From the NCBI GenBank assembly GCA_013397435.1, contig VZRG01001036.1, positions 180,532 through 244,531 on the forward strand: a stretch of 64,000 nucleotides of DNA, written 5' to 3'. Positions 37,701 through 51,657 of the stretch are shown here, in pieces; position 1 is the first letter of the stretch; every line of letters begins with the position of its first letter. The position numbers were made by a program, and so were the translations under genes. The DNA comes from Erythrocercus mccallii (lineage: Eukaryota; Chordata; Aves; Passeriformes; Dicruridae). The notes beneath the pieces were generated by a model. The model did not search any database and was not told the origin of the DNA. It was given only the letters and a program-made list of their open reading frames with translations.

Positions 37701-40700
37701 TTCTACTTTAATATGAAAGCTCAGAAAGCTAGAAAAACTCATGGTGACAGAGAATGGGTTATTTCCCTCCCCCTATATAGTAACAAGCATGGCAAGAAAT
37801 GGTGTGGTGTATCCACAATGTGAGGCAGAGGTTTCTTTTTCCAGAAAGAATTTCCTCATCAGCCTGCAAAGCTTCAGTGCTGTCAGCCACAGCTGTGCTG
37901 CACACAGAACCCAGTCTGAGGCCAGAATTCTATTGAGGATGAATATTCAGGTGTGACAAGCCAAAACTGAGCTACACAGCAGGAGAACATAAAGCAAGGA
38001 GTGCCCTATCCCTCTCTCCACTGCCCCTCTGCCACAGGAACCATAGCCCTGCAGATACACCTTCACCAATCTGTAAGTGATCAGTCCCACAATCAGCATC
38101 TTGTCCTAAACTCAGCCCTGCCTTCAGTCACAGCATCCAGAAAATAGAAGCTCTTGTTGAGCTGCTTGGCCAGAGCTCTTTCCTAGGCCTGATTTTAACT
38201 GCCATCTACGCAGATCAAAGCATTTTCTTTAAAGCAGCGGCATGTGTTTCCCAACATAGGACTGCTCTCCCACCTGTCCTTCATGGCGTTGAATTAAAAT
38301 AATGCCACTAATGAAGGTTATCAAGCATCACTTACCACCTCTTACAGCCAGACCAAATTGTCTAAATGCTGTACATTATGAAGATCAGTTGAGGGAGGAG
38401 CAGGAAGGAGATGACCACAGAACCAGAGAGTGTTTACATGCACTGCACAATGGTGGGGCAGAAATATCCCTGACTTACACCAAGCCAGAAATATGCTGAG
38501 CTGTGTCTGCTGGGGTCCCAAGGAACCACTCCTATTAGGCATTGTTCCTACTGGCACAGGATCAGCTGATGGACTGGAGATCATGGGGATCAGCAGCCTC
38601 CACCCCCATGGGGTCCTGATGGATGTTTCTACCATGCTTACCTCTGACAACAACCCACCTAAGTCAAGAAGGAAAGGAAATGGAGGAATGAACTGTGTGC
38701 AGCATGGAGAGCTGGTCATGGGGACCTTGGTGAGTGCCCTGTTGCGGTCTGGGGCTCACTTCAAGAAGTAAGCACCAAGCTGCCTCTTGAGGCCAATGTC
38801 AGGGACAGACAGTGTTGGTCCCAGAGGGGGGCTGGTAGCTGTGGAAAGCAGAAACTTTCTCATTTATCACATGGAGAAAAGAGATAATTCATTAGTGGTG
38901 TGAATTTTTGAAATCCTCAATGTGGCTGCTCAGATGTGAAGAGGAGGAAACCTCTGTGATCAGAGCCCAGGTAGCAATTGCACATTTGGCTAAAAACTCC
39001 TCCCAAGAGCTACCTAAAGGGATCATGATGGGCAAACAGAGGTGCACAGGGAGCCCATGGCAGCTGAACATCCCTCAGACCAGCAGCTGCACAATTGCTG
39101 TCCTCAGCCTCCTTGGCATCATGGGTGCTGTGTTTACCCAGCAGAGAACCAAGAGAGATGGCAATTTCATCAGCCCAGGAATGCACATGCCCTCTCAGCC
39201 CTTGGTCTCATATTTTCTCTGCTCTCTCACTTTCCTTTTCTGTCCAACATGCCCTCTACCCTGTATCTCTGTGGGGAAGAGGCCGTATCTGTGGGGAATA
39301 GGCCATTTTGGTCCACCTTTCTTAGCACAAGCAGAGTTGTCCAGTGTCTCTGCAGAGCAGTATACACATATATCATCATGTCCCAGTCCAGCTGACATCA
39401 CAATGTGTATCCAATAGGTCAGCCCACATCAGGCCAAAAATAAGGACATAAGCATTATTTTTATTGGCTTTCCTCCACACAGTTGAATTGTGTTTGCTCC
39501 ACTTTGAGTTTGTTTGCTTTAACTTACCCCTCATTACAAGAAAACATTGGCAAGAGAACTTTGAGCAATCTCAAGTCTCCTTAACAATGGCTGGAAGAAA
39601 TCAGATGCAAACAGCCTGTATATTTCTGTCTAAAACCTGAAAGTTGGGTCAATATAATACAATCCGTATTTCTATACCTATACTTGTTTTTAGCTATGCA
39701 AGTGATTTTGAGTCATTTTTTTTCTGCATAGATTTAAGCTCATAGATAATCTGGACAGTACTGGCCTTAAAAATCTTTTCTACAAGGTGCTGCCTGCTTT
39801 ATATCTCCAGTGCAAAACACTTGCCTGGTACCACTGAAACATGCTTCAGCTGCCAATGTAAATGGAATCAAGCCAAACCAAAAAATTCTTCAAGAAGTGG
39901 ACTACACTTTTTTTCAGACTAGATGCACAGCAACAGCCCTGCAGAAATCACACTCTGCTCCCACCAACTCAAACACCACTGTTGTCTCAGTGGGAGAAGA
40001 GGTTCTTGCCCTCGCCCCTCCCTGGACCAACCATCTATTTAGATGGTCCCTTGTGCCCAGGATCAGAGCTCAGTGACAAATGCTTATTCTCTCTGTGCAC
40101 TGAGAAAAAGGGGCTGTTTTGCATTTTAAAGAGCAGGACATGAAACACAGATGTGGCCAGCCCTAGGACATGTCATGGTCTCGCAGCTGATTTTTGAGCC
40201 CAGGCCCGAAGGTCCCTGGGCATTCTTTGGCCACCAGACCAGCTTAGATTTTCAATCAGGCTAAGGCAACGAGTTTGGAAACGGAGCAAACTCTCCCACC
40301 ACCCTCCCTTGTGACATCTACTGTGCAACACTTGGGGCATTGTGATGCAAAAAACCCCAGCAAGGACATGCAAGATGTGACTTGGAAAGTCCCAGCGTTG
40401 CATATTGCTGGGGCATGGACACGGCCAAGAGCATCCCTGTGGGAATTGTGGGTCTCACATTCCTTCCCTGACCACCATGAATGGCTGGGTTTTGTTTGCT
40501 TTTTTCTTTAACTGTTGCAAAACTGATGTAGCAGGGACAGCATTGCACATGGGGAATGGACAGCTCATGGATATGCAAACTTCTCTAACCACACTTCATG
40601 GATGGTTTCAGTTGTTCTGGACCATAGCCATTCCAGGAGTCTCATCAGACAATGCTGTTACCATACACTGCCACCATTCTTGTTCATCTCCTCTAGTCCC

Positions 40701-43039
40701 AGCACCTCTATCATCATCCCTGACCAGATGCATGATGGAATCTGTGTGAAAAATGAAGAGTCAACCTGGAAGAGCTGTTCCTGCTCCAGCGTGATGAAAC
40801 ACACCTCACCACCCTTGCAAAAGGATCTAGAGATAATATTTGCCTTCTGCTCTTGCTGCCTCACATGTCTCTGCTGCCTACCTAGTGCCAGTCTTCACCT
40901 TTAAAAACAGTCATATCAAGGGAATAACAGCAATTATGGACACAGGAATCAGAGAAGATGTAAAGTTCCTGCAATATCATGTTGGTGCAACAAGACCACA
41001 TCTCTGACACAACACGTCACTTCTCCCGTACTTTCCCTGATGTTCAATTGGTAACTCCAATTTTTCTCTTTGTTTCAGTTTCACTGAAATAAGTTTCACT
41101 TGGTCCAGTTTCACTTCTCTGTCTGAAAGTTTCCAACCTCAAACAAAGTCAGGGAATTCTTACCACAGGATTTAACATCAAATTTTCCATTCTCCATGAT
41201 CAGATCTGTTCATGTTGATCTGGGATAGCTGTGATACTCCCTGGGCTGCTAGACACAAGCTGAACTTGCATCTCAATCAACACAGGTTAATTGGCCAGAA
41301 ACACGAGACAACTATTTGTGCTGGGAAAAGACCAGGATATGGAAAGCCATTAGGTCTTGAAACACTGTATTTTCCTACAGAAAATAGCTCCAGGAAGTCA
41401 ATGCTTTGAGGCAGAATTTTCTTCCTGGAGCTCCTTGTTGCATTGCAGAAAGGGGTTGGTCTTGCTGAAAGCTGGGTGTCACAGCCCTAGAGGTTTTACT
41501 TCAATTGTAAATTAGCTTTTGCAGACTGGAACAAGCAAGTTTTAAACTACCTTACAGAAAGGAAGGGACGTAGAAAGGTCATTGCATCCTTGGCCAAGGA
41601 GAACAACCCAGCTAAGCCAGGCTGGAGGAAATAACCCAAATTCTACCCCATGCCCCAGGGCAGCTGGCCAGCTCCACTCCTGCTCATGGCCTCAGGATCC
41701 ACGTAAAGAAACTCTGCAGCTTTGGAACAATTTTGTTTCTGGGGTCTCCTGGAAATCCATCAATTTAAATCACTTTTCTATATTCAAAGTTGTCTGCATC
41801 TCACTCTGGAAGGCCTCCCTGGAACCCATGGGCTTTGCACTGCTGTAAGCCAACAGCACGGTCCAGCCCCACAGGGGACACACCAAGAGAGGGTGACTGT
41901 CACATGAACAGCAGCCCCAAACAGGTGCACTCCCTCCCACTCACAAATGGGTCATTTCCCACCACAACAAAAATTCCTCATTTTACTATTAAGTAACCCC
42001 AGAAAATCATCTGTTTTCCTCAGCTGTCAGCTATGTGTCATTTCCATAGACTCTTGCTCTCTGCTGCAATGTTCCCCTCACATACTAACTTCTGAATTTG
42101 AAAAAAGGCATCTACAGGATCTAAAGCTGGAGACCCTCTCTGTACTCACAGCTTTAGCTTCAAAGCCCACCTGCTTGAAACTGAGTGAACAACCTCCAGG
42201 ATCATCAGAAGAAAGGAGGAATGCCATTGTCATGGGTGCTGTGGGTTGTCCCCATGGGCTGTCCTCCAGACCACATCTGGGACATCCCTGGTGTAAGGCA
42301 GCAGCCTCACCAGAAAGTACCCATCTGCTGCTCTGTGATTCTCATGAAACAAATTTCATAACACTGGGGAAGACAAGGAGGAGGCTATCTGCCCTGAGAT
42401 GCAAAGCTCAAATGTAATATGTGGAAGGAGAAAGAGCGCGTCTGTGATATGCTTGGACAGACAAATGTCCATGATTTTGGAAACCTGACAGATCCATCTC
42501 CTTTTGCAGCAGATTCAAGTGGGAAGGGCATAAACCTGTTGGGTGACCCTTGGAGGAGCACAGAGCATCAGTATCCCCATTGCAGTGTGGCTCCATGCCC
42601 AGGAAGTGTCCTTCACTGGAGCAGGGACCAGCAAGCTTCCTCTGGATCAGGGTCTGCAGAGTGGCAGGCACAGACCCTATAGCAAAGGCTGCCCTTGGAT
42701 GCCTTCAAATAACCTGGAAGACACCCACAAAGTCTGGGCCCCTGTGTCAGGTGTCACCACCACCCGGCAGGCACTTTTCTGGCGATTTCTGACTTTCTCA
42801 TGGTGATTCACCAGGGAAGGACCAGCCCAGCTTGGCACCTCAGCAACCCCTAGAGGTTCTGTGGGGGGAACAAGGGTGCACAGGGGAGAGGCTGTAGCCT
42901 ACTGAAGTTTCCAAAAGGCATTTGGAAAGTTCTTGTCATAGGCTCGGATAGAAACTGAGAAGCAATAGGGGAGTGAGAGGTTCTCACAAGGACAATAACA
43001 GAGCAAAGATGAGAAATAAGGCACAATTTTCATATTGTA
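31731..43039. other. Intergenic sequence, no gene seen
   Basis: No exon could be supported on either strand across 11 kb. The longest frames (33328-33801, 38908-39417 and 41947-42417 on the + strand; 34023-34469 on the minus strand) have no recognised domain and are treated as chance. The segment 35100-35660 is AT-rich and repeat-free and might include regulatory sequence. Confidence 0.5.
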
Positions 43040-43680
43040 GGGCTGTTTTTCTATGCAGGGTTGTGCTGGGATGTCGACAGAAACCTGGGCAAGGCAGACA
43101 GGCAGGTGACAGCTGTTGCAGATGACACCAAATGGCTCATGGCAGTAAAGGTGACCTTATGATGCTTAGCAAACAGGTGTTCAAGTGACAGAGGAGATTA
43201 TGTAAAGGGAAGCAAATTCTTGTTTTACATACAAAACAGGGGAGCCAAATGAGACCCTGGGCATTAGGTAACATTTCCAGCTCTGTAGAAATGTTGCCTA
43301 ATGCAAGGAAGAGAGAAGAAACCTCAAATTAACTGTGAGGAGTTACTAAGAGAGGGGGGAAAGGCAAACAAATCTGGAGCAGAAAATCATGTCATAACAA
43401 AAACTCATGGCAGGGCCAGCTCAAAAACTGTGCCATTTGGGTCCCTCCACCTTGAAGAGGTGATGGCAGAGGAGAAGGTCCAGAGCAGAGGCATGGCAGA
43501 GCTTCTGGATGAGCAGGACAGGACTCTTCAGGCTGGAAATGGGCCAGCTGAGGATGGGAGTCTGTGGAATAGTGGAAGACTAAATAGAATGGAAAGAGAA
43601 AAATTGTCTCTTCCCACACAAGAGGTATCAGATGAAGACAGTAGGTGCATAACCCAAAACCAGAAAACTGAAGCTTTTTT
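43040..43680 (+). repeat. Ancient CR1/L3 LINE remnant
   Basis: Decayed plus-strand LINE sequence. 'gctgttgcagatgacaccaa' corresponds to the reverse-transcriptase ADDTK region. 'ggactcttcaggctggaaa' followed by 'gaggatggga' and then 'agtggaagactaaatagaatgg' recalls the L3/CR1 end of ORF2. Limits are approximate; the internal 132-codon frame is not a host gene. Confidence 0.55.
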
Positions 43681-46600
43681 TTGCACAAGGTGCAATTAGG
43701 CTGCAGCAGCTCCTGCTGCAGGATGCTGTGGTTACTAAAAACTCAACTGAAAGCAGGAAACAGTCAGGGATGGAGAAGGGACAGGAGGAACAAAACAACA
43801 TTGAGGACTCTCAAATACAGACACTACTCTAGCTCAGGAAGCTGAAAAGTGTCGGGATATGGGAGAGTATAAGAGGGTGGATTGTGCCTCTCTCACCACT
43901 CCAGCTATCTCTGGGCATGTACTCTTGACAGCTGGGCTGCAGAGATATTTGGCTTCAGCCATGCTGCCATTCTGCACCCACTCCCAGATGCCCCAGATGT
44001 TTGAGGTTTGTGGATTGGGTCATTTGGCTCCATAATATCTGGAATTTGTGATTATTTTCATAATTTTGGTGTAGTGCCCAGAGATTCAAGAGAAGCAGTG
44101 AGCGACGCTGTGAAAGGTCACCCTCAGACATTGCCAAATCTCATTTTCAATTCCAAAAGCAGTGTAAGAAGTCACACTGGTAAATCAGTCTTCTCATATT
44201 TCTTCACAAAAAATCATCTTCTGTTCTCTTTCTTCTTGTCACCCAGTAGAAAAATAAAACAAAGACAATGCTATTTTAAATATAGAAAATGTCTTTACAA
44301 GAGACCCTTTATAAATTCCATAAATTGCATTTATTCATTCCAGTCAACTTTACCTCATTAAAAACTCCCAAAATTTTTTGCTCTGGACTTAATGGGAGCC
44401 TGGAACTCTGCCTTACATCCTTGTGTGCAGCTGGGACATGTGTTTATTCTTCAGTCATGTCAACAAGTACAAACATCCCAAGCAAGCACCACTTCTTGGT
44501 TCAATGACTTGAGAAAGCAGGGCCTTGTGGGAAATTCCAGCCTTGCCACAGCCTCTTGGGAAGCCTTGCTTCCCAGGAAGCAATACAAAAATGTAGGTTC
44601 TTGATGCCAGCATGCTTCAGACTGGGAAGGACCATTCAGTGACACAAGGAAATTCCTGCCCTTTTATTCTGCTCTTATCTGGTCCCTGGTAGGGACTTTT
44701 TCTCTTCCACATGGTGTGGGGTGAAGAAAAAGACTCCTGCCTTTGAGGAGATTCAAACCTATTATGTTCTCCCTCTCCTTGTTTGCCCTTTCTCTTAGTA
44801 CAACAGGTCAATGTTACAAAATTACAGATGTGTCCTTCACCCCAGCCCTCTGCTCCATCCCACTTCCCTGTTGCACCGTGCTTGGGAAGAAACTTGCCAA
44901 AGCCCACAAAGTCCTCACCTCCTGTTTATTTTCAGGCAGGTGAGAAGTGATGCTCCATTACACATAGGCACTCACACAAGCTGTAAATTAGTTTGGCCTG
45001 GCCACAGGGCTCACAGGATGACACCACTGCTGGAAGGGGGCTCTGGAGGCTCCACTCCCCCTTCCCATTCAAAGCAGCACCATTGCCAATACTGGCTCAG
45101 GTCATCCTGTGGTTTTGCCTAGAGAAACCTTGAACAACCTTCAGGCAGCAAGTCTGCCACTTCTCAGGGCTGAATCCTCTCCTAGAGAAGTAGTTTCTCC
45201 TTGATGTTGAACCTGAATTTTCTGAACCTGTGCCATTTTCCCTTGGTGTATCACTGCTGATACTGAGAAAATTTTGACTCTGTCACCACCATAACTACCT
45301 TTCATGTGGGTTGTTGTCAAATTGTCCTTTATCTTCCTTTTTGCCAGGTTAAGCAAGCCCAGCTTCCACAACCTCTGTTCATGGTCAATACCCATCCGCT
45401 GAACCCTCTACTGACCACACATCCATTACTGGGACACGTCTCTCCTGCATGCGGGCATGGAGTGGAGACTTCAGTGGAGATCCTTCTGGCCAACAACAGT
45501 GCCTTTCCAAAAGCAGTGGCTCTTAGAGGACAGGCTATTGGCCTTGTGGCCAAGCCCCCTGACATCAGCTCAGAGCACAGCACAGTGGGGAGATGCTGGA
45601 GGTGTCATCCCAGGCTATGGAACAGCCTTTGCTCTTGGTATCAAAGTCTCTGCACCTCAGTGGCATGGCAGTGCTGCCCTGCCTGTGCTGGCAGAGCCTG
45701 GCAGTCCCAGGAGAACCTGGCCAGCACAGGAATTGTCCCCAGCCCTCACTTATGGCCAGAAGAGAGGCACTCATCTGCATTTTATCTGAGGTGAAAGGGA
45801 AATTTCATCAGTGCTGAAACCATAGCAGCCCAGCATTGTGCAAAACATTTGAGGCTAACATAAACATCTCTGTTTTTATGAAAACAGAAATCAGATGGCA
45901 TCTAAATGAACCCAGAGTGCTGTTCCTCCAGTGCAGTGTTCTGTCATTTGTCCACAAGTGGAGGAACTGGGATCTGGATTTTCCAAACAAATGACTCAGG
46001 CCATGCTCTGCCTTTGTTGGCAGCTATAGCCTTGCTTTGACACGGTGCTTAAAGCATGCTGAAATCTGAGCTTGAGTCATGTCTGGCAGCCTGGACAGTT
46101 TCAAAATCCGTGAAACACGTGATTTACCAGAATCACTTCTTTTCCTGCATCCTTTCAATAAAGCCTCAGCATTTTGCTGGTACTGAAGAGGGACAGCCCT
46201 AAACACACATCTTAACCCCAGGGGTTTGGCAGCTCAGACTGCTGAAGATCAGGACGCAAATGAGCCTGACACCAGATCAAGTTGGCCTTCTGGGCCTTGC
46301 AGTGAGATAGGACAGACAAATCCCCTGCACCTTCCCACGACGGGGACACACCTGACAAAACACAGCAGGACATGCAGCAGCAGCACTGCAGCTTTAGAAT
46401 GGAAACTGAGGCACAGCACTGCGTGACAGCTATGCCCAGGGCCATGTTCCTTAGTGTCCCCAGGGATCCTGCAGACTTTTCAGCCTGAAGCTCAGCTGCA
46501 GAAGTGGTTTATCTGGAGTTCACCCATTCGGGGTTGTTCCCTTTCCCAAAACAGCCCTATGCTGGGCAGAGCCTGTCAGCATTGGAGGCACCCATGTGGG

Positions 46601-47859
46601 TAAGGCATGGCTGCCCTCAGCCTCCGTGTTATCCTTCTCCTCAGACCTCTTATATCCCCCAGTCTGACATTTTGGAGAGACCACACTTTCCTTCCAGGGT
46701 CCCCTGCTCTGCTGTTGTTACCCCCACTCCTTCCAGAGAGGCTCAATTCAGCTGTACCTGGGGGCTGCCCTGCTTCAACTCTAAGGATGCCCCTTGTGAG
46801 TCTGAGCCTCCACAGTTGCCTTGGGAAGTGCTCCTCACCCCTACACTGAGTACACAGGGCTCTGTAGTGCTTTTCTGATCCCCCTCTTCATGGGTGGGAG
46901 AAAGGATCCAGCTCCGGGCAGAGAAAAACAGGACCAGGCACAGGAAGACCACAGAAATGCCAATTCTCAGGACAGAAGGAACTGGAAAAATGAAGTAAAT
47001 GAGGGCAGATTACAGACACAGATAAAACAGGGAAGACCCTGGGGCAGGTTGGTCTAAGAGGAAAGAGGATTTAGAGGAGCAGGCAGCTCCTCAGGACATA
47101 ATATTAAAGGCATGAAGAAACCTCCCAGTGAAGTGGGAGGATGTGCAGCATGTTGGAAATTCAGCTGAATCATATATTCCTTAATCCCTTGAAGTTTAAG
47201 AAATAATTACATAAGGAAAACAAGCTCTTCACATTCCAGGAGATGAATGTAAAATCGTGGCACAGGCATCTGGGGAGCAACTGAAAAGCTGAAGCTCACA
47301 TGCTGATACTGAAACACGAGAAACACCATGGGAACTCAATTTTAAGTGCTCAGAGGTGCATCTGCTCCAGCAGCAGCCTTGGCTTAAGCAAACTCTGTCA
47401 TCCTCCTCCCCACTCACGCAGCCCCCAAGAGCTGCGCTAGCACAGGGGAATTCACACGTGCAGAAGGGGCTGCTTATGCCAATGATGCTGCCAAAAAGTA
47501 AAAGAAATAAGATAATGCTAACAAATTGTGCACCCATTGCAGCCTAAATAAACCAGAGGCTTCCAGAAGTGGATTTCATCCAACCAACTTGTCCCAGCAC
47601 AGCATATTTGGCAAAGCCCTCCTTCAGCCATCCACCTCAATGGCCAAGGGAAGTGGCTGCCTGGGCAAGTGCAAGCAGTGCTGATCTTAAAAGACATTTT
47701 ATAGAAAAATATCAGTAGAATTAAAGAGTTTTAAGCATCAGAATGATACCAAGACAATACACCAAGACTTTTTAAAATCAAATTTGTTCTGCCTAAATCT
47801 ATTTGCTTTCCTTCCAGGGCAGGAGTTTCACTTCCCTGAAAGCAGAGCAATTGTGGATT
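43681..47859. other. Intergenic sequence with one old LINE piece
   Basis: No gene seen. The part from about 45190 to 45425 resembles the antisense 3' half of an old CR1 (wording such as 'gccaggttaagcaagcccagcttcc'). The rest is unassigned. Confidence 0.45.
45190..45425 (-). repeat. Degenerate CR1 fragment
   Basis: The antisense text 'ttgccaggttaagcaagcccagcttcc' then 'ctctgttcatggtcaatacc' follows the usual CR1 order of the 'aggctgaacaagcccagctccctcagcc' region, with many substitutions. Confidence 0.45.
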
Positions 47860-48025
47860 GCAGAATCATGGAATGAGTAATGTTGGAAGGCACCATGAAG
47901 ATCATCCAGTCCAATCTGCCTACTCAAGCAGGGTCCTCTGGACCACATTACTCAGGATTGTGTCCAAGCTCCTTTAGAAAATCAGTGCTTAGTCACCCTC
48001 ACAGAAAAGTTCTTGCTCATGGTTG
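47860..48025 (-). repeat. CR1 LINE 3' fragment
   Basis: Begins gcagaatcatggaatgag and continues 'gttggaaggcaccatgaag', 'atcatccagtccaat' and 'ctcaggattgtgtccaa'. This is a minus-strand CR1 3' end of about 165 bp. Confidence 0.85.
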
Positions 48026-48279
48026 GGTGGGATGGTTGGGACTGTTGACTTTAACAAGATTTTTAACACTGTCACAAAGTACCATTAATGTAAATAAGTG
48101 AGGGCTGACTGTAGCTTGGCCCAGGTCTGGGAAGCACCACACCTCTGGGCATACAGACCTTGGGCTGCGGGTCTGCTCCTGCAAAGCTTCTGGGAAGCAG
48201 ACACAAAAATGGATAGAGATCCATGATAAGAGCAAAATTGCAGGGGGTATTGAGTGCAAGTCCACAGGAACCTCGTCTG

Positions 48280-48800
48280 AGCCTGACTCATTAATGATTT
48301 GAATGCTGAAATGCAGAGAATGCTTACAAGAGATCCAGGAACTGCAAGCACAGTGACCAGAAACAGGGGAAAGAATATGATCTCAGAATTATCCAGGAAA
48401 ATAAAAAAAAACCAATAGTATTAAGTTCAAACACAACAAGAATAGCATATGGCAATGCAACTGAAGTAAACAACTGTACAAACACAGGGAGGAAATTGCC
48501 CATTCAGTAATAACTCTGCAAAAATTCAAACACTCTGGAGTAATGACAGGTCATGAACGGGCTGTATCAGCATGTTGCTGTGAAGAAGGAAACCTCCAGC
48601 TGGGAAATACAAAAAGGAGTGACAGCAGGACAGCACGGAAAGAAAATCCCCTACTCCAGCTGGTATTGCCAGAGCTCGGCTATTGTGCAGTGTCCACTCT
48701 TGGCATTCCGGAGACCAAAAGGCAAAAGGGAGAATGACTGACAAACCAGAAATGTCACGTCTGAGGAAGCACTGAAGGAACCAACGCAGCTTAATTTAGA
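48280..48800 (+). repeat. Ancient CR1/L3 LINE remnant
   Basis: A plus-strand decayed copy. The order 'gttgctgtgaagaaggaaac', 'gggaaatacaaaaaggagtga' minus a base, 'ctattgtgcagtgtccactc' and 'ttggcattcc' follows the L3/CR1 ORF2 section that ends in 'tactgtgtccagttctgggcacc'. Edges are uncertain. Confidence 0.5.
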
Positions 48801-49955
48801 AAAGAAAGCAGGCCTAGATAAGATGTTGGCCCTCAAAGAAGTAAAAATTGCTTCTAGAAAGAAATGCAGTAGTGGGAAGGGAAGGCAAGGCAAAGCAGGG
48901 CAGGCAAAGCAGTTTTCAGGGAAGTTCAGCTCCACAATGACTTTGATACTAGGCCCTGGTCATGTGATTGCAGTTCTTCCCTGATCAGTCTCAGGAAACC
49001 ACTCACTCAACTCTTCCTCCTATGCTGGGAATGCCCAAGGTTTGCTGGCAACTCCACATTCCTCCAGGGTCCCGTTTTTTAAGTAAGCTGTAGGGAAGAT
49101 GATGCCACAGCTCTGCTTCTTCAGCCTCAATCTGCCTCACATGGGCACTTGACTCCTGCAGTCACTGCTACTTCTCCCTTGCTGCAACAAGTGTTGGGTA
49201 TGCAGAGATATTTCCCACTGTGCCCACAGTAATCCCTGCCAATGTGGCTATCAGGCACTCTTGGAGAAAACATTTCAGGCATGCCTATTTTTGATTATGA
49301 TCTTGTGGCCTGAGCCCCACCAGCCTGGGCTTGTTTGGTTTAAGAAGGAGCCAAGAAAGTGCTGCTCACAGGACAGTTATCAATGACCACGCAGGACATG
49401 ATACAGCAGGAGGCTCATCCCCACTAGACCACAAGAACCTTTATAAAGAAACCACCACAGGTTTTAACTATGACACAGTGCACCCTGTTCCTCATGGCAT
49501 TCTCCCCTTGCAGCACAAACTCCTGCCACAGGACTCCCCAGGACACCTCCTGTGCTCTGGGCACAGGGCTGAGCCAGGGACAGCCAGGACAGCTGCAGCA
49601 GCCCCCGGGTGAGCAAACACCATTGAGGCAGAGGACCCTGGCTGCAGGGCTTTCCCCTTGACAGGGACAGACGCAAAGCAAGGATGGGCACAGCACTTTT
49701 ACCAGGGCTGACATCTCAGGGAGGAAAGACAGGTAAATTGGTGGGAATTTTATGGGAGACCTAAGTGTAAACACAACAGGAGGAGGAAGCCCCAGGCTGA
49801 GGGACCAGGGAGCCACCACAGGGCCCAGCTGGGGTTAGGACAGGACTTAGGATGGTCCGAAGAGGAGGCAGATTTGTCTCTGCAAGTGACGCCAGCTCTG
49901 CTGTCCTGGATTTTTAAGCTGAAGGTCTGTGGGACAGGGCTCAGGAACATCAGCT
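48801..49955. other. Intergenic sequence, nothing recognised
   Basis: No exon, RNA gene or repeat recognised. A short AG-rich tract (aaggcaaggcaaagcaggg) lies near 48885. Confidence 0.45.
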
Positions 49956-50335
49956 AGCAGTTGCCAATGGGCCAGAGCCGGCAGTGGCGCTGGGCCCATG
50001 TCCGGAAGGAGAAACCCTCCGGTGCCAACCCTGTGGGGCATCCCCCGCTCCGCGGCCCCACGCGTGGGTTCGGCTGTTCCCGCAGGTTTTACTCCCATCT
50101 AGTGGCGGATTCTGGCTCCACACGGATGCTCGGCAGCCAGGAGAAGGCATCCCGGGGCTCCGCAGCTTGGCTCGGGCCGGGGCAGTCAGACGCCCTCGCT
50201 GCCGAGGGGATGAGGTGACAGAGGCAGGACAGGGGCTGCGGGCTGCCCTGAGCCAGGGCCCTCTGCCCGGGGATCTGCTCGGCTGAGGGGTCAGCCCTTA
50301 TCCTGTGCTCTGAAGGGTTCTCCCCGCTATCCCAC
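49956..50335. promoter_or_regulatory. Isolated CpG island between the two SEC6 genes
   Basis: About 25 CpG dinucleotides within roughly 310 bp, against a CpG-poor surrounding, with CCGCTCCGCGG and CACGCGTG-type words. No coding exon is recognised next to it. It could be the promoter of a non-coding RNA or an unmethylated regulatory element, and it contains a CTCF-type motif. Confidence 0.6.
50092..50105 (-). promoter_or_regulatory. CTCF-type motif, minus orientation
   Basis: The reverse complement reads CCACTAGATGGGAG, which fits the CTCF core CCASYAGRKGGCRS with one mismatch (G for C at position 12). It lies within the CpG island. Confidence 0.55.
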
Positions 50336-51593
50336 AGAGCTCTCAGTGAAAAACTCACGTCTAACATCTACCCCAGCTTGTTCCCGCGCCGCAACACCCC
50401 AGTTTGGGCTTATCCTTCCCCTTCCCAGACCTTCCTCTCCCTCCAAAGTTTGGATCATGCTGGATGAGATCCCAACAGACATGGGCAAAATGGGCCACAG
50501 ACCATGTGGCACCATCAGCAGGAGCTGCAGCAAGCATCTGGGAATGAAAATTTGAATCTTTCTCAGCACTGCACAGCCTGGAAGGGAATAAAATTACATC
50601 ATTCCTAGTAGCACAAGCCCATTTTGTTAGGCACAAAAGATCAGTGTGGGGAAGTTCAGAGGGTAGAATCCAGTGAAGAAAAAGTCTAATACTCATCTGT
50701 GAACCAAGATTGGCTTTCCAATTTTTCCAGACAATCTGCTCTTGCAAGTACTTTGTCGCAGCCCTGAAACACGGGGGTTTTCCCAGCAGCTGCTTTAAAT
50801 TCAGTCCATTTTTTTAAACTGTTGGCAGACTGGCACCCCTTTTAGAACAGCCCATTGCAGCAATTTGCAATGGTCCCATACAGGCTGTGTGAGCCAAATT
50901 GGACAGGACAGGCAACCACAGTCCCTGGAGCGTGCAAGGGGGTAGCTCGGGGAGGGCAGCTGGGACCAGGCTGAAAACCAGGATAGCAATAGGAGACGGG
51001 AGAGTTAGTGAGTGTGAAGGTGGCGGATGGAGCTCAGAGAAATGGAACCAGGGCTCCTGAAAAAAAATAGGGGAGGCAAACCCATGCAGGATTATTTATT
51101 TTGGCTGCTAATTTGCTGTCAGCAGAACCATATGATGAGGTGGTAGGGAGGCACCCAGGGGTGAGTGCAGAAACCCATCTTCAGGTGCCCATATGGTCTT
51201 AGGTCAGATTAAGCCATCTAAAGCCTTATCCTAAAGCCCTTTACTGCAGCAGGAAGCCCAGCTGCTATGGAGTGGGAAGAAATCAGGTTCTTGGGTCCTG
51301 GCTCTGCAGCACTGCCTCTCAACCTCTCCTCTCCACACTCACAAGCTCCAGCTCTTTCTGTACAGCACAGGACACATCCCATTTATCCTGCTCATCACTG
51401 CCTTTCACAGCCTTCCCATAAACCTACTGGTTATTTGGCAGGCAGACATATCTAAGTGCTCTGCACATCCTACTTTACAGCAGAGTTGAGTTCCCAGCGT
51501 TTTGTTGTCTTGCAAGTCTCACACTCTAGTAAGGGGCCACTCACGGCTCACACAAATGATACCTCACATAGGCATATTTCCCTGTAATGCCCC

Positions 51594-51610
51594 ATAATAA
51601 TAATAATAAT
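51594..51610. repeat. (ATA)n trinucleotide microsatellite
   Basis: Five to six perfect ATA units followed by a broken copy (gcaaataataaac). Confidence 0.85.
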
Positions 51611-51657
51611 GCAAATAATAAACATAAAAGGGCCACAGCCCTTTCCATGTCCCAGTG

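Noticed and set aside
38908..39417. A 169-codon + strand frame
   Set aside because: No domain, mixed composition and no neighbouring exon; likely chance.
43301..43699. A 132-codon + strand frame
   Set aside because: It overlaps decayed CR1/L3 text and is not a host gene.
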